Assembly: GCF_021130785.1 (NCBI RefSeq)
Contig: NW_025776218.1
Span: forward strand, 1-64,000
Reading direction: 5' to 3'
DNA: 64,000 bases
From: Homalodisca vitripennis
Lineage: Eukaryota > Arthropoda > Insecta > Hemiptera > Cicadellidae
The position numbers and the translations under genes were made by a program. Positions within the stretch are counted from its first letter, which is position 1. The number at the start of each line of letters is the position of its first letter. Shown here piece by piece: positions 1 to 10,127 of this stretch. Below the pieces are notes generated by a model. It was given only the letters and a program-made list of their open reading frames with translations, was not told the DNA's origin and did not search any database.

Positions 1-3
1 TTT

Positions 4-684
4 TTGGAAAACAGTAGAAAGACAAACTATTCTACAAGATTTTGTTTTCCGTTTATGATAGTCGACCATGGTATGAAAAACTTCAAAACACTTCTGGCTG
101 TAGGGCTGGGTTATCGATGCATGTTTTGCACGAGTATTTTGTTTCTTTTCTCAAGCCCCTTTTCAGACAAACTACACACCTCGCACTCCCCTTTAGTCTT
201 TTTGGATGAAGTGTGGCTTCTTGTTTAGGCCGTTCAGCGGGTGGCGCTCCTTGACCTTGACAGAGTCGACCCCGGCGGCCGTGTCTGCACATTGGTTGCG
301 CCAGTTTGCTTGCAACGAGGTCCCCCACCAAGCTTTTTCTTAACTGTGCATATGTCATTGGCTTTTTCAAGTGTTTGTAATACATTTGTACAATAAGTAA
401 GAATTTACAGATCCTACCTCCAATAGCCAAAATAAAGTTTTTCCTTTACCACTTTTATGCCTGTCGCAAAAGTTTGGAGGATGATATAAAGTGGTCACTC
501 CTGTCCACTGCTCCTATGTGTTTAGTATAGTCTAAGACTACATTTGGTTTGGCTGTTGGAGGTTTGTTTGGCCACTTACTGGGTACATCAGTAACTTCTG
601 TCTTGCTCCCTTTATTATTTGTACTAAGCAAATGAACAACCCTTTTGTCCAACAACGCCAAGAAACAACCAATATATTATTATT
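4..684 (-). pseudogene. piggyBac transposase, C-terminal part (split by hAT)
   Basis: Two minus-strand coding blocks (about 684-455 and 430-83) give the end of a piggyBac (DDE_Tnp_1_7) transposase. The upstream block carries the family landmark 'HIGAVDRSDHF', equivalent to GGVDRxDQ, which contains the third catalytic Asp. The downstream block carries the Cys-rich C-terminal finger ('CVVCLKRGLRKETKYSCKTC'). Stops separate the blocks, and the last block stops just before the expected final His/Cys residues near position 83, so the gene is dead. The missing upstream part lies beyond the hAT insertion, at 4147-4570 on the same strand. Family assignment is firm; the element's own ends are not in view. 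Confidence 0.85.
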
Positions 685-692
685 TCTCTTGG

Positions 693-3600
693 CAGGGGCG
701 CACCCAGAATTTTGGTTTGGGGGGGGCTTCGGCTTCCCAAGTATAAAATGTACGCCTATAGTTTTCCATTACAATGACCTTCAATGACCAGTAATATATA
801 ATTAGTTGGCCTATAACATATCGAAAACTACAATAATGTAACATTTGGTACATCACTGTATTACATGATCATTAGATAATTGAGTAAGCTTAAAACCAAC
901 TGTCTGTGGCCTGTTTCATAATCAACTACAAGTTAATCTTATTAGAGAAAAATTTAAGTTAATAGGCTACTAATTACATTAAACCAGCTTTTAGCTCAAT
1001 TAAAACCTTATTAAAATTACAAGTTAAAGCTTTATATTGATTTTTATTATGAAATGTCATCCTGGAATAAGTTGGACTGTCATTAATTAGTTTTAAGTTT
1101 TCAAGGAAAGAAAATAATACATTTAAATTTACAAATGTAAATTTAATGATTACAAAATGAGAATGTAAGTTTAAAGTTAAAATATTTACAAGACAAAATC
1201 TAGACGTCTGGTCGATTTTTTGAGAACAGAAACTACCTCTGTATTGGTCACTTCTATTTCACGGTGAATATTCAAAGCCAGCCAGTCCACTCAGTCTGTT
1301 AGCACCCATGGTAATTCCTTAGATAGGTCTTGAGTCTACGTAATGTTGAGAACGACCTTTCTGCTGTACTCGTAGTTACAGGGATAGTGCACAATATTTT
1401 CAACAATATGTGGATGTTAGGAAACATGTCCTTATCACACAAGTTCAACAAATCAATTACATTTCTTGGTGTGTTGGTGTGTGGGTCTTAAAGCTGTTGT
1501 GCCACAACTCAAAACTCGGCTTTGAGCAGGCTTTCGTTGTTCCCACCACTTTCAATTATGTCATTTTTTATAAAAACAACACAGCTGCAGATTAATTAAG
1601 TTTTGAGGTTTCTTCCTTTCCACGTGATCCATCGGCTGTAGGCATCAGACACTCAAACCCCTTCAATATGTCTTTATGTTTCATGAATCGGGATTCCAAA
1701 GAACTTTATCAAAGATTCAATCCAAGGGATGAAAAATAGATCGCCGGTAGTACACTTCAGGCGTATCTGCTGGTGTGTTGTTTCTATTTTGTTGTCTGCC
1801 AACTGTTCGGGGCATGGAGATTTTACATCCAAAGTTGTTGTTGGCCATATGGGTAGCCTCTTCAAACAAGGAGTGAAAAACTCTTCATCCGCATTTGTTC
1901 TTATGGATTTTAGGCTTTCAAGTACAGTTTCAGCATGTGTGATTGCAGAAGATAGTTCCAAATCACTTCCTTGCAGCTTTTTGCTTAGGTTTACAGTGTA
2001 ACCAAGGAGCTTGTCTGATGCCAAGAGAGAAATGATGAATTCGCCTTGACGTAAAGAGCTGAGTAAAATAAGAGTTCCAGAAGAAGAGTCTCTATCACTC
2101 CAGTTTTTTATTTCCTCCAACGCTACTTCAACTGGTTGAAGAAGCTCCTTCATGACAAAGACGGCATCATGCCTTTGCACCCATCTTGTTGGACAAAGTT
2201 GTAGCAGTTTTTTTCCTGTTGGTTTCAACATTTATCTCCGATGCAATACACTGTTGTAAAACGGCTTGTCTTTTAGGAGTGTTGAAAAAATTATACACCC
2301 TCTCTACTATTTCCGAAAACAGTTTCTGATAGGTGCAACTTCAGAAGCGTTTTGATAATGCCAGATTAATGGCTATGAGAAGCGCAATGCACAAATATTG
2401 CTGTGGGGTGAGCTTCTTGGATACAGGCTTGGGTCCCATTAAAACTTCCCCACTCATGGCAGCCGCTCCATCGTACCCCTGGCCACGTAGGTTATTGACG
2501 TCAATGTTACTATCTTCAAGTCCTTTTATTACAGTTTTTGCCAACTCCCTACCGGTTTGTGGAGGTTAGTGGCATGAACTTGAGAAATTGCTCACATATT
2601 TGGTAATTATTTGATGCATCAGAATCTACGTATCGTAGACACAACGAAAAACTGTTCAATTGTTGAAACATCGGACGTTTCATCTGCGAGAATACTAAAA
2701 AACTTAGCCTCTTTAACTTTAGTTGCTATTTTTTCAGTTATGATCTGGTTACAAGCATCAATTATTTGGTTTTGGAAGTTCCAACTTATGTTACGTAGCA
2801 TTTTTTCCACATGATTCAAAGTGTTTTTTTTAAATCTTGATCCCCCGCTTCAATTCTGGCTCTAAGCAGTGCTCTAAAGTTACCCTCATTCTCGGCAGGT
2901 CTACGATTTTATATCAAACTCGCCATAATCTCTATGGCCCCTAAGAGCAATATTTTGCCTTCCACACAAAATAATAGTGTCTATTATCGGAAGGATTCTT
3001 TTCACGTTGTTTTGGGCTTGAAGGTCTTTCCCTTTATCAAGGGATTTGTCGATTGATTTGATTTCACTATCCATTACTCTTTTAAAGTTAGCTGCGCTTA
3101 CACAAGAGTCCTTGTGGTACTGTGAGGCTGCATGCTTTTCAAATTTTTCTAATGCTTTTTTCCAGTTAGAAAAACCTTCCTCAACAAGTTGGCCAGTATG
3201 TTGAGCGTTACTCTTGCCTACTTCTTTTTTGGAAAAAAGCATACAATGAACACAGTATGCAGAGTCTTCAATTCCAGAATAAGACAGCCAAGTATATTTA
3301 TTTAGCCATGAAAACAAAAATTTTCGTTGTTGAGTCCCATACGTTCTGTAAGGAAAGTTAAAACTACTTTGAGGGACCCATCTGTCATTCAACACTTTTA
3401 ACTTTTCACTGTCTGTCAATTTTTTTTGTTTTAAACAAAGCAATGTCTAAGTTATTTTGACTTACATCGGACTGCAGAGTTCTTACGTTAGCTCCCGAGA
3501 CATCCTCCAACACAAACTCAGGCTGTTCAGCACATGTAGGCAGCTCCTTACTTGCCGAAATATTTTTGTGGCATTTCAACGGTTTAAAATAGTTTTGTAT

Positions 3601-4138
3601 ACTAGCTTTTCTTTTATCACCCATAAACTTACTAGACTACTGTCCAACCAATTTGTCAGACCTAGACCACAAACACAGCTTGAACTTGACAGCCAGACAA
3701 CCCATAACACACACTATACTGCAATTCGATAAAACTACGACTGTCAACTGGACAAAAGACAAATTCACTGCCGGGGCGGGCACGGGCGCGTCTGGTGAGA
3801 GTTGTGGAAACTAGAGCTGGTCGCCCATGGCAACGGCACGTAGTCATCGCCATAGAGCAGGATGGAATGGAGGGAGCTAACACAGCAGCGCAGGCAGTTA
3901 TACTGTGAATACATACGTCTAAATATTTGTTTCACAACTCTTGATTTCTATGATTTAATCTGTGTTACTTTAATAAATAGGTTTAACGTTACCATTCATT
4001 ATAGTTTATAAAAGTACGATAAAACATATATGATGATACATAACGAATGATTAGTCACATACAGTATTTATTAGTCGGATATATCAGGTCCTTGGGGGGG
4101 GCTTAAGCCCCCAAAGCCCCCCCCTGGGTGCGCCACTG
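693..4138 (-). mobile_element. hAT DNA transposon inserted in piggyBac
   Basis: A 3.45 kb element with terminal inverted repeats 'CAGGGGCGCACCCAG' (left) and 'CAGTGGCGCACCCAG' (right, read inward), both running into G-runs. It is bordered by a perfect 8-bp direct duplication TCTCTTGG at 685-692 and 4139-4146. Eight-base duplications and CAG-start ends are diagnostic of the hAT superfamily. It interrupts the piggyBac remnant between the regions holding its second and third catalytic Asp. Everything inside is explained by one decayed minus-strand transposase plus untranslated flanks (693-1185 and 3625-4138). Confidence 0.93.
1186..3624 (-). pseudogene. hAT transposase (ZMYM1/TTF-finger type), decayed
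   Basis: Read on the minus strand from about 3624, the product begins 'MGDKRKASIQNYF'. It continues through a TTF-type zinc finger region ('AYCVHCMLFSKKE', with 'KHAASQYHKDSC' near 3130), a DUF4371-like RNase H part ('FSILADETSDVSTIEQF', near 2660) and 'LRGQGYDGAAAMSG' (near 2490). It then shows 'CPTRWVQRHDA' (near 2190) and a C-terminal hAT dimerisation motif ('TTSTAERSFSTLRRLK', near 1350) before a stop at 1186. The blocks are all on one strand and in family order but in different frames, so there are several frameshifts. The 'LADET' Asp and the hATC motif are retained. Start is taken from the first Met of the N-terminal block. Function is DNA cut-and-paste; this copy is inactive. Confidence 0.85.
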
Positions 4139-4146
4139 TCTCTTGG

Positions 4147-4570
4147 ACATAATATCCCCCTTTTTCATTTTCTTAGTTATTGTTTTTAGATCAGGAGGCA
4201 TGCCCACTCTAGTTAGCATAACAGTACCTGTGAGGAAACAATTTGATTTCAGGAGCTCCCTGGCTAGTTCTGGGCTGGTGTAGTACCTGTCGGTGTAAAC
4301 ATGTAAGGCAGTTGCAGGATGAGCTGGGTCTTTCAAAATTACAGACTCGCACAAGTTTTGACTATCTGTGTAGTTTTTAGAAGAGTCGAATGTGGTACCG
4401 TTGGACGGGGTAACTTTGGGACACTTTTCAAATGTTCCAACAGCTCCTGTCCTTTTTTTACAGTTAACATACTGAACAAAATCATAACCATCTCACTAGA
4501 GACTACAATCCTAGATAAAGTCCTTGGACGGACGGAAACAGGTTTTAGAAGTCTTCTTCGACCTTAGAAA
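4147..4570 (-). pseudogene. piggyBac transposase, upstream part of split gene
   Basis: Minus-strand translation gives 'CESVILKDPAHPATALHVY' followed by 'TDRYYTSPELARELLKSN' (about 4330-4240). This is the piggyBac block around the second catalytic Asp. It continues to 'TRVGMPPDLKTI' and 'KKGDIMSKR' at the hAT right boundary. Upstream, to about 4450, a weaker but in-frame stretch reads on ('GAVGTFEKCPKV'). Crossing the hAT element, the next residues are those of the 455-684 block, so these are two parts of one gene. The N-terminal half with the first Asp is absent; beyond about 4570 lies a different piggyBac end. Confidence 0.8.
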
Positions 4571-4577
4571 AAACCTA

Positions 4578-4863
4578 TCAAAACTCATCCTCTTCCTCCC
4601 AGGCTTTAGGGGCCTTGGGTAGTGATCTAAGTATGAAAAACACTCCCTGTGAATACCACAATTACACTGCGGACACCAATATATGCCTCTCTTGGAGCTT
4701 CTTGGACCACAAACAGCACAAAGGCGCGGGTGACTTCCCTCAAGATGAGCAATTTTGTGGCCTGTATCACTACCTGTTCTTGGCTGGATTCCTTTGGGAA
4801 TATTGTCTTGACTTTTTACCAGATCATTGGCTATTTCTACTTTCTACCTGTTCAAAGTTATCA
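4578..4863 (-). pseudogene. piggyBac C-terminal zinc-finger fragment (second copy)
   Basis: An open minus-strand frame of about 90 codons ends at the stop 4578-4580. It contains 'CAVCGPRSSKRGIYWCPQC' followed by 'GIHRECF', a classical piggyBac C-terminal cross-brace finger, and an acidic tail ('WEEEDEF'). It lies upstream of, and in the same orientation as, the 4147-4570 fragment. It cannot be part of that gene because it is a C-terminus. It therefore comes from a separate piggyBac copy whose body has been lost. Its upstream side merges into the retroelement leader next to the LTR at 5024. Confidence 0.7.
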
Positions 4864-5004
4864 AACTTATAGACTAACAATAATTTGTCATACTTCTTCT
4901 AGACACACACCTGAAAATACAATTTATATAAAAAAGGTGATTTTCACTTAGTCTAAAATACGCTACCACTAACCTACTTAAATTAGTTGTGGAAGTTGGA
5001 GCCC

Positions 5005-5021
5005 TCCAGTTGGTGCGCCAT
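5005..5021 (-). other. Putative primer-binding site after LTR 1
   Basis: Immediately downstream of the LTR end on the minus strand the sequence reads TGGCGCACCAACTGGAG, separated from the terminal CA by a few A residues. A TGG start two to three bases after an LTR is the usual position of a tRNA primer-binding site in Ty3/gypsy elements. The same kind of motif recurs in degenerate form five times inside the LTR 3' end. The primer tRNA was not identified. Confidence 0.5.
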
Positions 5022-5023
5022 TT

Positions 5024-6181
5024 TGATGAGAGCCCCACTTTGGCAGCGTCAATTTGATGCAAGTCCCAGGTTATAGCGCCAATTTGCTGTGTGTCACCCC
5101 CACGTTGGTTGCGATAATTTGCTGAAAACCCTTTACCTTGACTGCGTCAATTTGCTGCGGATCCCCTCGACGTGGTTGTGTCAATTTATTGTTAGTCGGT
5201 TCTTTAGAGTTGTTGACTCACCATGTAGTTGTACGCCTTTTGTCACCAGTGGCACGTTGTTGTACCATGTTGCTCATCATGGTATCGGTCACCATCTTGC
5301 CCAATGCTAGCTGTATTCCCTTGGTACTACTCAAAACTTATTAAATTTGAACGTCTCTGGTGTTATCACCAGAGACAAGTCTGTGTGTATCTCAGGGTTC
5401 CAAAATATGTTAAGTAATGATTACAAAAATTTAATATCACTCCATCACACATTTTATATAAGGGATATTCAAAGAAAGTCAAACCAAGTGACCACGAGAT
5501 TAATTTATTAAATGTCACACTCTCAACACATATTATAATTTCACTCACCTTGCAATGCTTTGATAATTTAAAAGTCTAAAACAATATCCCATCCTTGATT
5601 AAATTTCAATACACTATACAACAGATCACTACTATCCCAGGAGAATCAACACAACCTCCTTGCTTCAAGTCTGGTGAGAGAAGACCGAATCTCCGTATAA
5701 AACAGACGGATACCGACTCAAAACAATACTCATCCCCTCTCTCGTTCAAATCAGCGTCTTCACGAATAAATATAATTTGATTCTTTTCTTATAATTGTTG
5801 AAATTTATCACGTTTACTATAATTAATCAATTTAAGTCTTTCTATTTTCTTTTTATTATTTTTTCAAAGCTTTTTTATTTAAATTTTTAGCAACATGTGC
5901 TTTATGACGTCATCAATATACAAGTCATTCATCCCACAATTGACTTTTCTGCGTAATTCTATTTAGTGTATTTGTAAAACACGAATTTTGGTTATGTTTA
6001 CTTCATTTTAATTGATCAAATCTTTTCCCGTATAAAGTTCAATAAATTTCTTCGTTATTAGTTAAATAAATTTCAATTCCGACAACATGTGATTCACTGA
6101 CGTCACAGTCTGCCGATTCATTGACGTCACAGTCTGCCAATTCCCCGCGAATATTCAAATGTCGTAATTTGACCTGTTACA
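5024..6181 (-). repeat. LTR 1 of gypsy-like family, minus orientation
   Basis: About 1,158 bp, running TG...CA on the minus strand, and nearly identical in reverse complement to 15854-17014. Homology stops sharply at 6181 (TGTAACAGG end) and at 5024. It contains the same three TGACGTCA octamers (5905-5912, 6098-6105, 6122-6129), the same U5 hairpin (about 5355-5378) and the same array of primer-binding-site-like units near its 3' end. It is followed by about 150 bp of apparent leader down to about 4870, so it is the 5' LTR of a truncated minus-strand element. Confidence 0.85.
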
Positions 6182-6706
6182 ATTTTGCAGTGGTCAAAAG
6201 AAAACTTAGAAAGTGTGACAGAATATTCACATTGAAAGAAGTTGCAATTTTACAATCATCAGCGAAAAATTCACTTTTAGTAACGCTACCAGATTCTGAT
6301 GATATTCTTGATGTAAACTGGTCGCCTATTTTTTTTTTTTTTTTAAGAAAAATGTAATATCTCAAGAAACCTGCGGGAAAGATATTCCAAGAGACAACAA
6401 AATTCCATTTGGCATTTCAAAGTTTATGCACTTCACACACTCAGATTCAAAACCAGGAGTAGTTATTGCAAGAGAGTACATTGACGGAATTCAATGTCAT
6501 ACTTTCCTCATAAGAAACAGTAACAGAAACCTGTTATTGCCTTCAGGAAAATTTACTCTAAGGGATATATCCCCATAAACAAAAATAAAATGAATGATAG
6601 GGTCACTAGACTAGTAGTGGTCACCTAGTCAGTAGTGGTCACTTACAGTGCAAAATTGTAATTTCCATGGCTAACCAATCAGATTACAGCTCATTTACAC
6701 TTTTAG
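6182..6706 (+). other. Unassigned coding-like remnant between LTR 1 and piggyBac A
   Basis: Plus-strand frames read 'KRKLRKCDRIFTLKEVAIL' and, after a T-run at about 6330-6343, 'VVIAREYIDGIQCHTFLIR' ending with a stop near 6578. Composition looks like protein but I recognise no family. The T-run coincides with the break between the two frames. It may be an exon fragment or element DNA flanking LTR 1. The rest, to 6706, shows nothing identifiable. Confidence 0.25.
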
Positions 6707-7131
6707 CCTCCTCAGTCCTAGGGAAAAAAAATTGTATTTAATATCAAAACTTTTGCTTGTTTACAATTAAATATTGTTAGATTAAACTTAAAAAAATTAT
6801 TTAAAAAAATCATCCCCTATATTTTACCCCTGTAAGCTGATGTCGACTATTGTAGACATTGGGACTATAAATGTGAACAAAATATGTTTTTACAAGTTTA
6901 CCAAAGTCTTTTACAATTGAATATCTTTCACTAAATTCAAACCAAAACCACAGATTGAGGTTAAAATAAACATTCTCAAGTAAGATTTGCCATAAAAAGC
7001 ATTTTTTTTATTACAGCATATGAAAAATATACTTACAAAATATTTCTGTTACAAGGAAATTAATACCAACAAAATTTAGAAATTATTGGAGTTCCGATTA
7101 ACTCAAAGCCATTACTAAATGTTTTAAGAAT

Positions 7132-9074
7132 TTATAACTGATGATACAAACTGAAGCAGTTTCTTTTTTCTTGAATACACAAGAATACTCCACATGTCGT
7201 ACACTTCACACGAGCTCCATTTGACGTACATCCTGGAAATCTGCAACGGTTTTTTGTTGATGGAGATGGTATTTCTGGAAGGTGTAAAACATGTTTCGTC
7301 CTCAATACGTCAGGTGGGTGAGCAACTCTAGGCTGTTTTCGTGGTGGGGGAATTGAACATTCGAAGTCATTGTCACTATCTTCTGCTTCAGCATGATTTG
7401 AACCATGTACTAAAAAGTCACTGTAAGACAATTTAAACGTCATCAAATCCATAATATCCCTCTTTGTAGTTCCAAGGGCATTCTGGTCTCTTCTGTATTC
7501 AATCCAGCTAGCTGCAATTGAAAAATCAATAAAATGCATAATAACCCTTATGGTCCATTTACGTGTTCTAGCTGACGTTCTGTAATAAGAAATTAGGCGG
7601 TCTAGAAAATCGACGCCTCCCATATTTAGGTTATACATTTTTACAATGAAAGGCCTGTCAATGTCAATGTACTGCTTTTGAACCCTACACCATCTTCTAC
7701 ATTTCTCTATTGGTGCAATGCCTTCTTTGTTAGACATCAGAACAACACCCTTGTTGTCGAACCATTTAACAATACATATTTGGCCATCCGAATGTACACT
7801 TTGATCAACAGACCCTCTGCCAATCCTTTTTAGCTCTAAATCTTATTTTAGTTTTGAATTTTTTGGAATTCTCTGGTTCTGAATTGTTCCTGTTCCTGTT
7901 GCTTCTCGTTCAGAGTGAAGAACATCAAGAAGAAGCTGTGAGTTAAAAAATCTGTCCATATAAACAGAAACTCCTGGGGGAAAAGTGCTAATCAACTTTA
8001 CAACAGCCTTGCCACCTATATCTAAACCCTGGAACATCTCTTCTTCAACTATCAAATCACCCTTTCCATTGTATAAGAAGAAGTCTAGGGGAAGACCATC
8101 TGGAGCAGCAGCTACAAATATTTTCAGACCACAAGGGTTCGGTTTTGATTTAATTACCTGCCTAGCTGGCACATTGCCCCAAAAGGGAACCATCTGCTCG
8201 TCTACGGCTACGTTCTTAGGTCGGGAATTGAGAAGGCAACCTGTTCTCACTGATTTAACTATTGGATTAACTTTCCAAAACTTAGATGAGGCCTTCTCTT
8301 CATTTGAAACCTCATTATCGTAAACCAGCTTTAGGTTGTGTCTAATAGAAAAATATTTGTTTTTTGTCATTATGGAAGCAACTGACTCAATTTTAGTGGA
8401 TTTTTCCCAATTACATTTTAATTCTTGGAAGTCCAAATACTGACATCTTTGTTGATACACCAATAAATTTCTTAATTTCATCCTTATTCTCTAAAAGTGG
8501 GCAGCCCTGGAGTTCTATATACTTTCTATTAGTTTGAGTAAACATCAAATCGAAAATGTCATCAGGTAAATATTTACTCACATACTCATGTGGTGGGAGG
8601 TTCAGCGGAACTGTATCTGGTTCTTCTAACTCAGGAGCAGGCGGTAGAGGATGAAATGATGTATCTTTTTTCCAGAAAATTCTTTCGGTACCTAATAAAG
8701 GCCTACAAGTTCCAGGTTGTTGATGGTTTTGTTCAAGTGTAGGCTCGGCAGTTTCAACGTCTTCTTCATCTGAACTATCTTGATCTGCTTGAACAGCTTC
8801 AGGCAGAAAATTTGGATCAGCGTCGACGTCATCTTCATCAGAGAGGTCGAAGTCACTGATGTTCCCGTTGAGCTCATTATCAACGAAGTCGGCAAATGGC
8901 TTGGAAACTGAAACCAAAGAAAACTTATGTAATGTTTGTCTTTACAAGAACGGTGGGTGCCAGAGTGGCGTAAAAAAGCAATACTGCATACTAAGGGATA
9001 AAAAAGAGTATAGGATTATATATATATCCTACTTATATATCTATACTTATTTTTTTTAATGAAACCCATATATT

Positions 9075-9130
<56 letters not shown>

Positions 9131-9445
9131 AATATATGGGTTTCGTTAAAAAAAATTAGTAAACATTGATAATTTTTATCTGGAAATTACATAACCTAAC
9201 AATGCTACTATTTAATTTATTCTAAACATTAAGTCCCAATGTCGACTTAGGTAGACATAAAATTTAAATGGCCCTCAGAGGCTAAACTCTTTATGATAAA
9301 TTCAATAAAATCATACCACTTGGTGCTCTTAACATTAGCATTGTCATTTCACATGAGATTTGAAAAAGATTTAGCCTAAGAATATAAATAAAAATTACTT
9401 ACATGGATCTATACAGCGAGTGCCTCTTGGAGTGCGGTCCGCCAT
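7132..9445 (-). pseudogene. piggyBac A transposase with predicted intron
   Basis: Predicted exon 1 is 9445-9403 (ATG; 'MADRTPRGTRCIDP'), ending in a consensus donor GTAAGT. Exon 2 begins at 8907 after TTTGGTTTCAG, and the join keeps frame (phase 1). The product then has an acidic N-terminus ('FDLSDEDDVDADP') and the DDE_Tnp_1_7 core: 'VAVDEQMVPFWG' (first Asp, about 8200), 'VYMDRFFNSQLLLDVL' (second Asp, about 7940) and 'YNLNMGGVDFLDRL' (third Asp, about 7630). It ends in a Cys-rich tail ('CRFPGCTSNGARVKCTTCG'). All core Asp residues remain, but frameshifts near 8440 and 7790 break it. The intron (8908-9402) carries a TA-rich palindrome. Confidence 0.85.
9051..9157. repeat. TA microsatellite inside a perfect hairpin
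   Basis: A (TA)n run is flanked by inverted arms: left TTTAATGAAACCCATATATT, right the complement ending GGGTTTCGTTAAA. Together they make a self-complementary unit of about 100 bp within the predicted piggyBac A intron. It could be a tiny MITE whose centre expanded as a microsatellite, or a microsatellite-driven hairpin. Confidence 0.8.
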
Positions 9446-9664
9446 GTTTTCAAATTCACCAGGAAGGCGGTTCTTCTCCAAACGAAATGAAACTGAAGCC
9501 AATACGTGCTGGCCATCTCTAGGGATACCTAGGAATGTCCATTTATTGATACCAACCCACTACTGAGGGAGAAAAAAATCCCCTTCTATATGATGTTTTA
9601 TGTCGACCCCAGTAGACAAATGTACCGAGGAGGTTAATGCATTCAGAAACATCTGTTTTATATA

Positions 9665-10010
9665 CAGTAGAGTCCCGATAGTTCGAGTCTCGATAATCCG
9701 AGGTTCCGTTAAATCCGAGCTAACACATGTAAAAAAATAAAATTTGATATTGACATATTTGTACAACACACTCGAGCGCATGTCTGTAAACTGAGTGCTA
9801 GGCTACTTGGAGAAGCCGGCAGCCTGACTCATTAGTGCCACTTCATTTGCACCGCCCCACCCCCACCCAATTGTCAAGGCCACAGAACATCGCGCCCCGT
9901 ATTGTCTAAAAATAAATCAGTCCGTTGCTCATCACGTTCGACTGCGGTACGGTTGTTCTAGATTACATCGGCCTGCCTTGCAGAAGACCAGCTGATCACT
10001 AGCAAAAAGG
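9665..10010 (+). mobile_element. Tigger/pogo-like terminal fragment
   Basis: Begins directly after TA with CAGTAGAGTCCCGATAGTTC and continues with repeated 'CGATAATCCGAG'-type words. This is the style of the inverted termini of pogo/Tigger elements (TA target, CAGTAGAGTCCC start). No CENP-B-like transposase and no opposite end are visible, so it is an orphan end, probably the 5' untranslated part. Its right limit is a guess from the change in composition. Confidence 0.5.
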
Positions 10011-10127
10011 ATTAAAATGTGTGAAGCCTTTAGTAATACATAAATATAATCAATTCTTGAAAGCTATTGATGTCAGTGACAAGTCAATATATCATTCATT
10101 ATTCATGTACTAGTACTACTTCTAAAT

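Larger units (their letters stand above)
6707..9633 (-). mobile_element. piggyBac element A
   Basis: About 2.9 kb, bounded on the right by TTAA (9634-9637) next to a terminal CCTCCTCGG and on the left by TTAG (6703-6706, one change from TTAA) next to CCTCCTCAG. Subterminal copies of the motif GTCGACnnnnGTAGACA occur at both ends (about 6840, 9240 and 9600). TTAA targets and short TIRs with subterminal repeats are characteristic of piggyBac, and a matching transposase lies inside. The left TTAG and imperfect TIR make the exact left end slightly uncertain. Confidence 0.75.

Noticed and set aside
270..320. Another PBS-like motif (TGGCGCAACCAATG on the minus strand)
   Set aside because: It lies within the piggyBac coding frame and no LTR adjoins it; chance resemblance.
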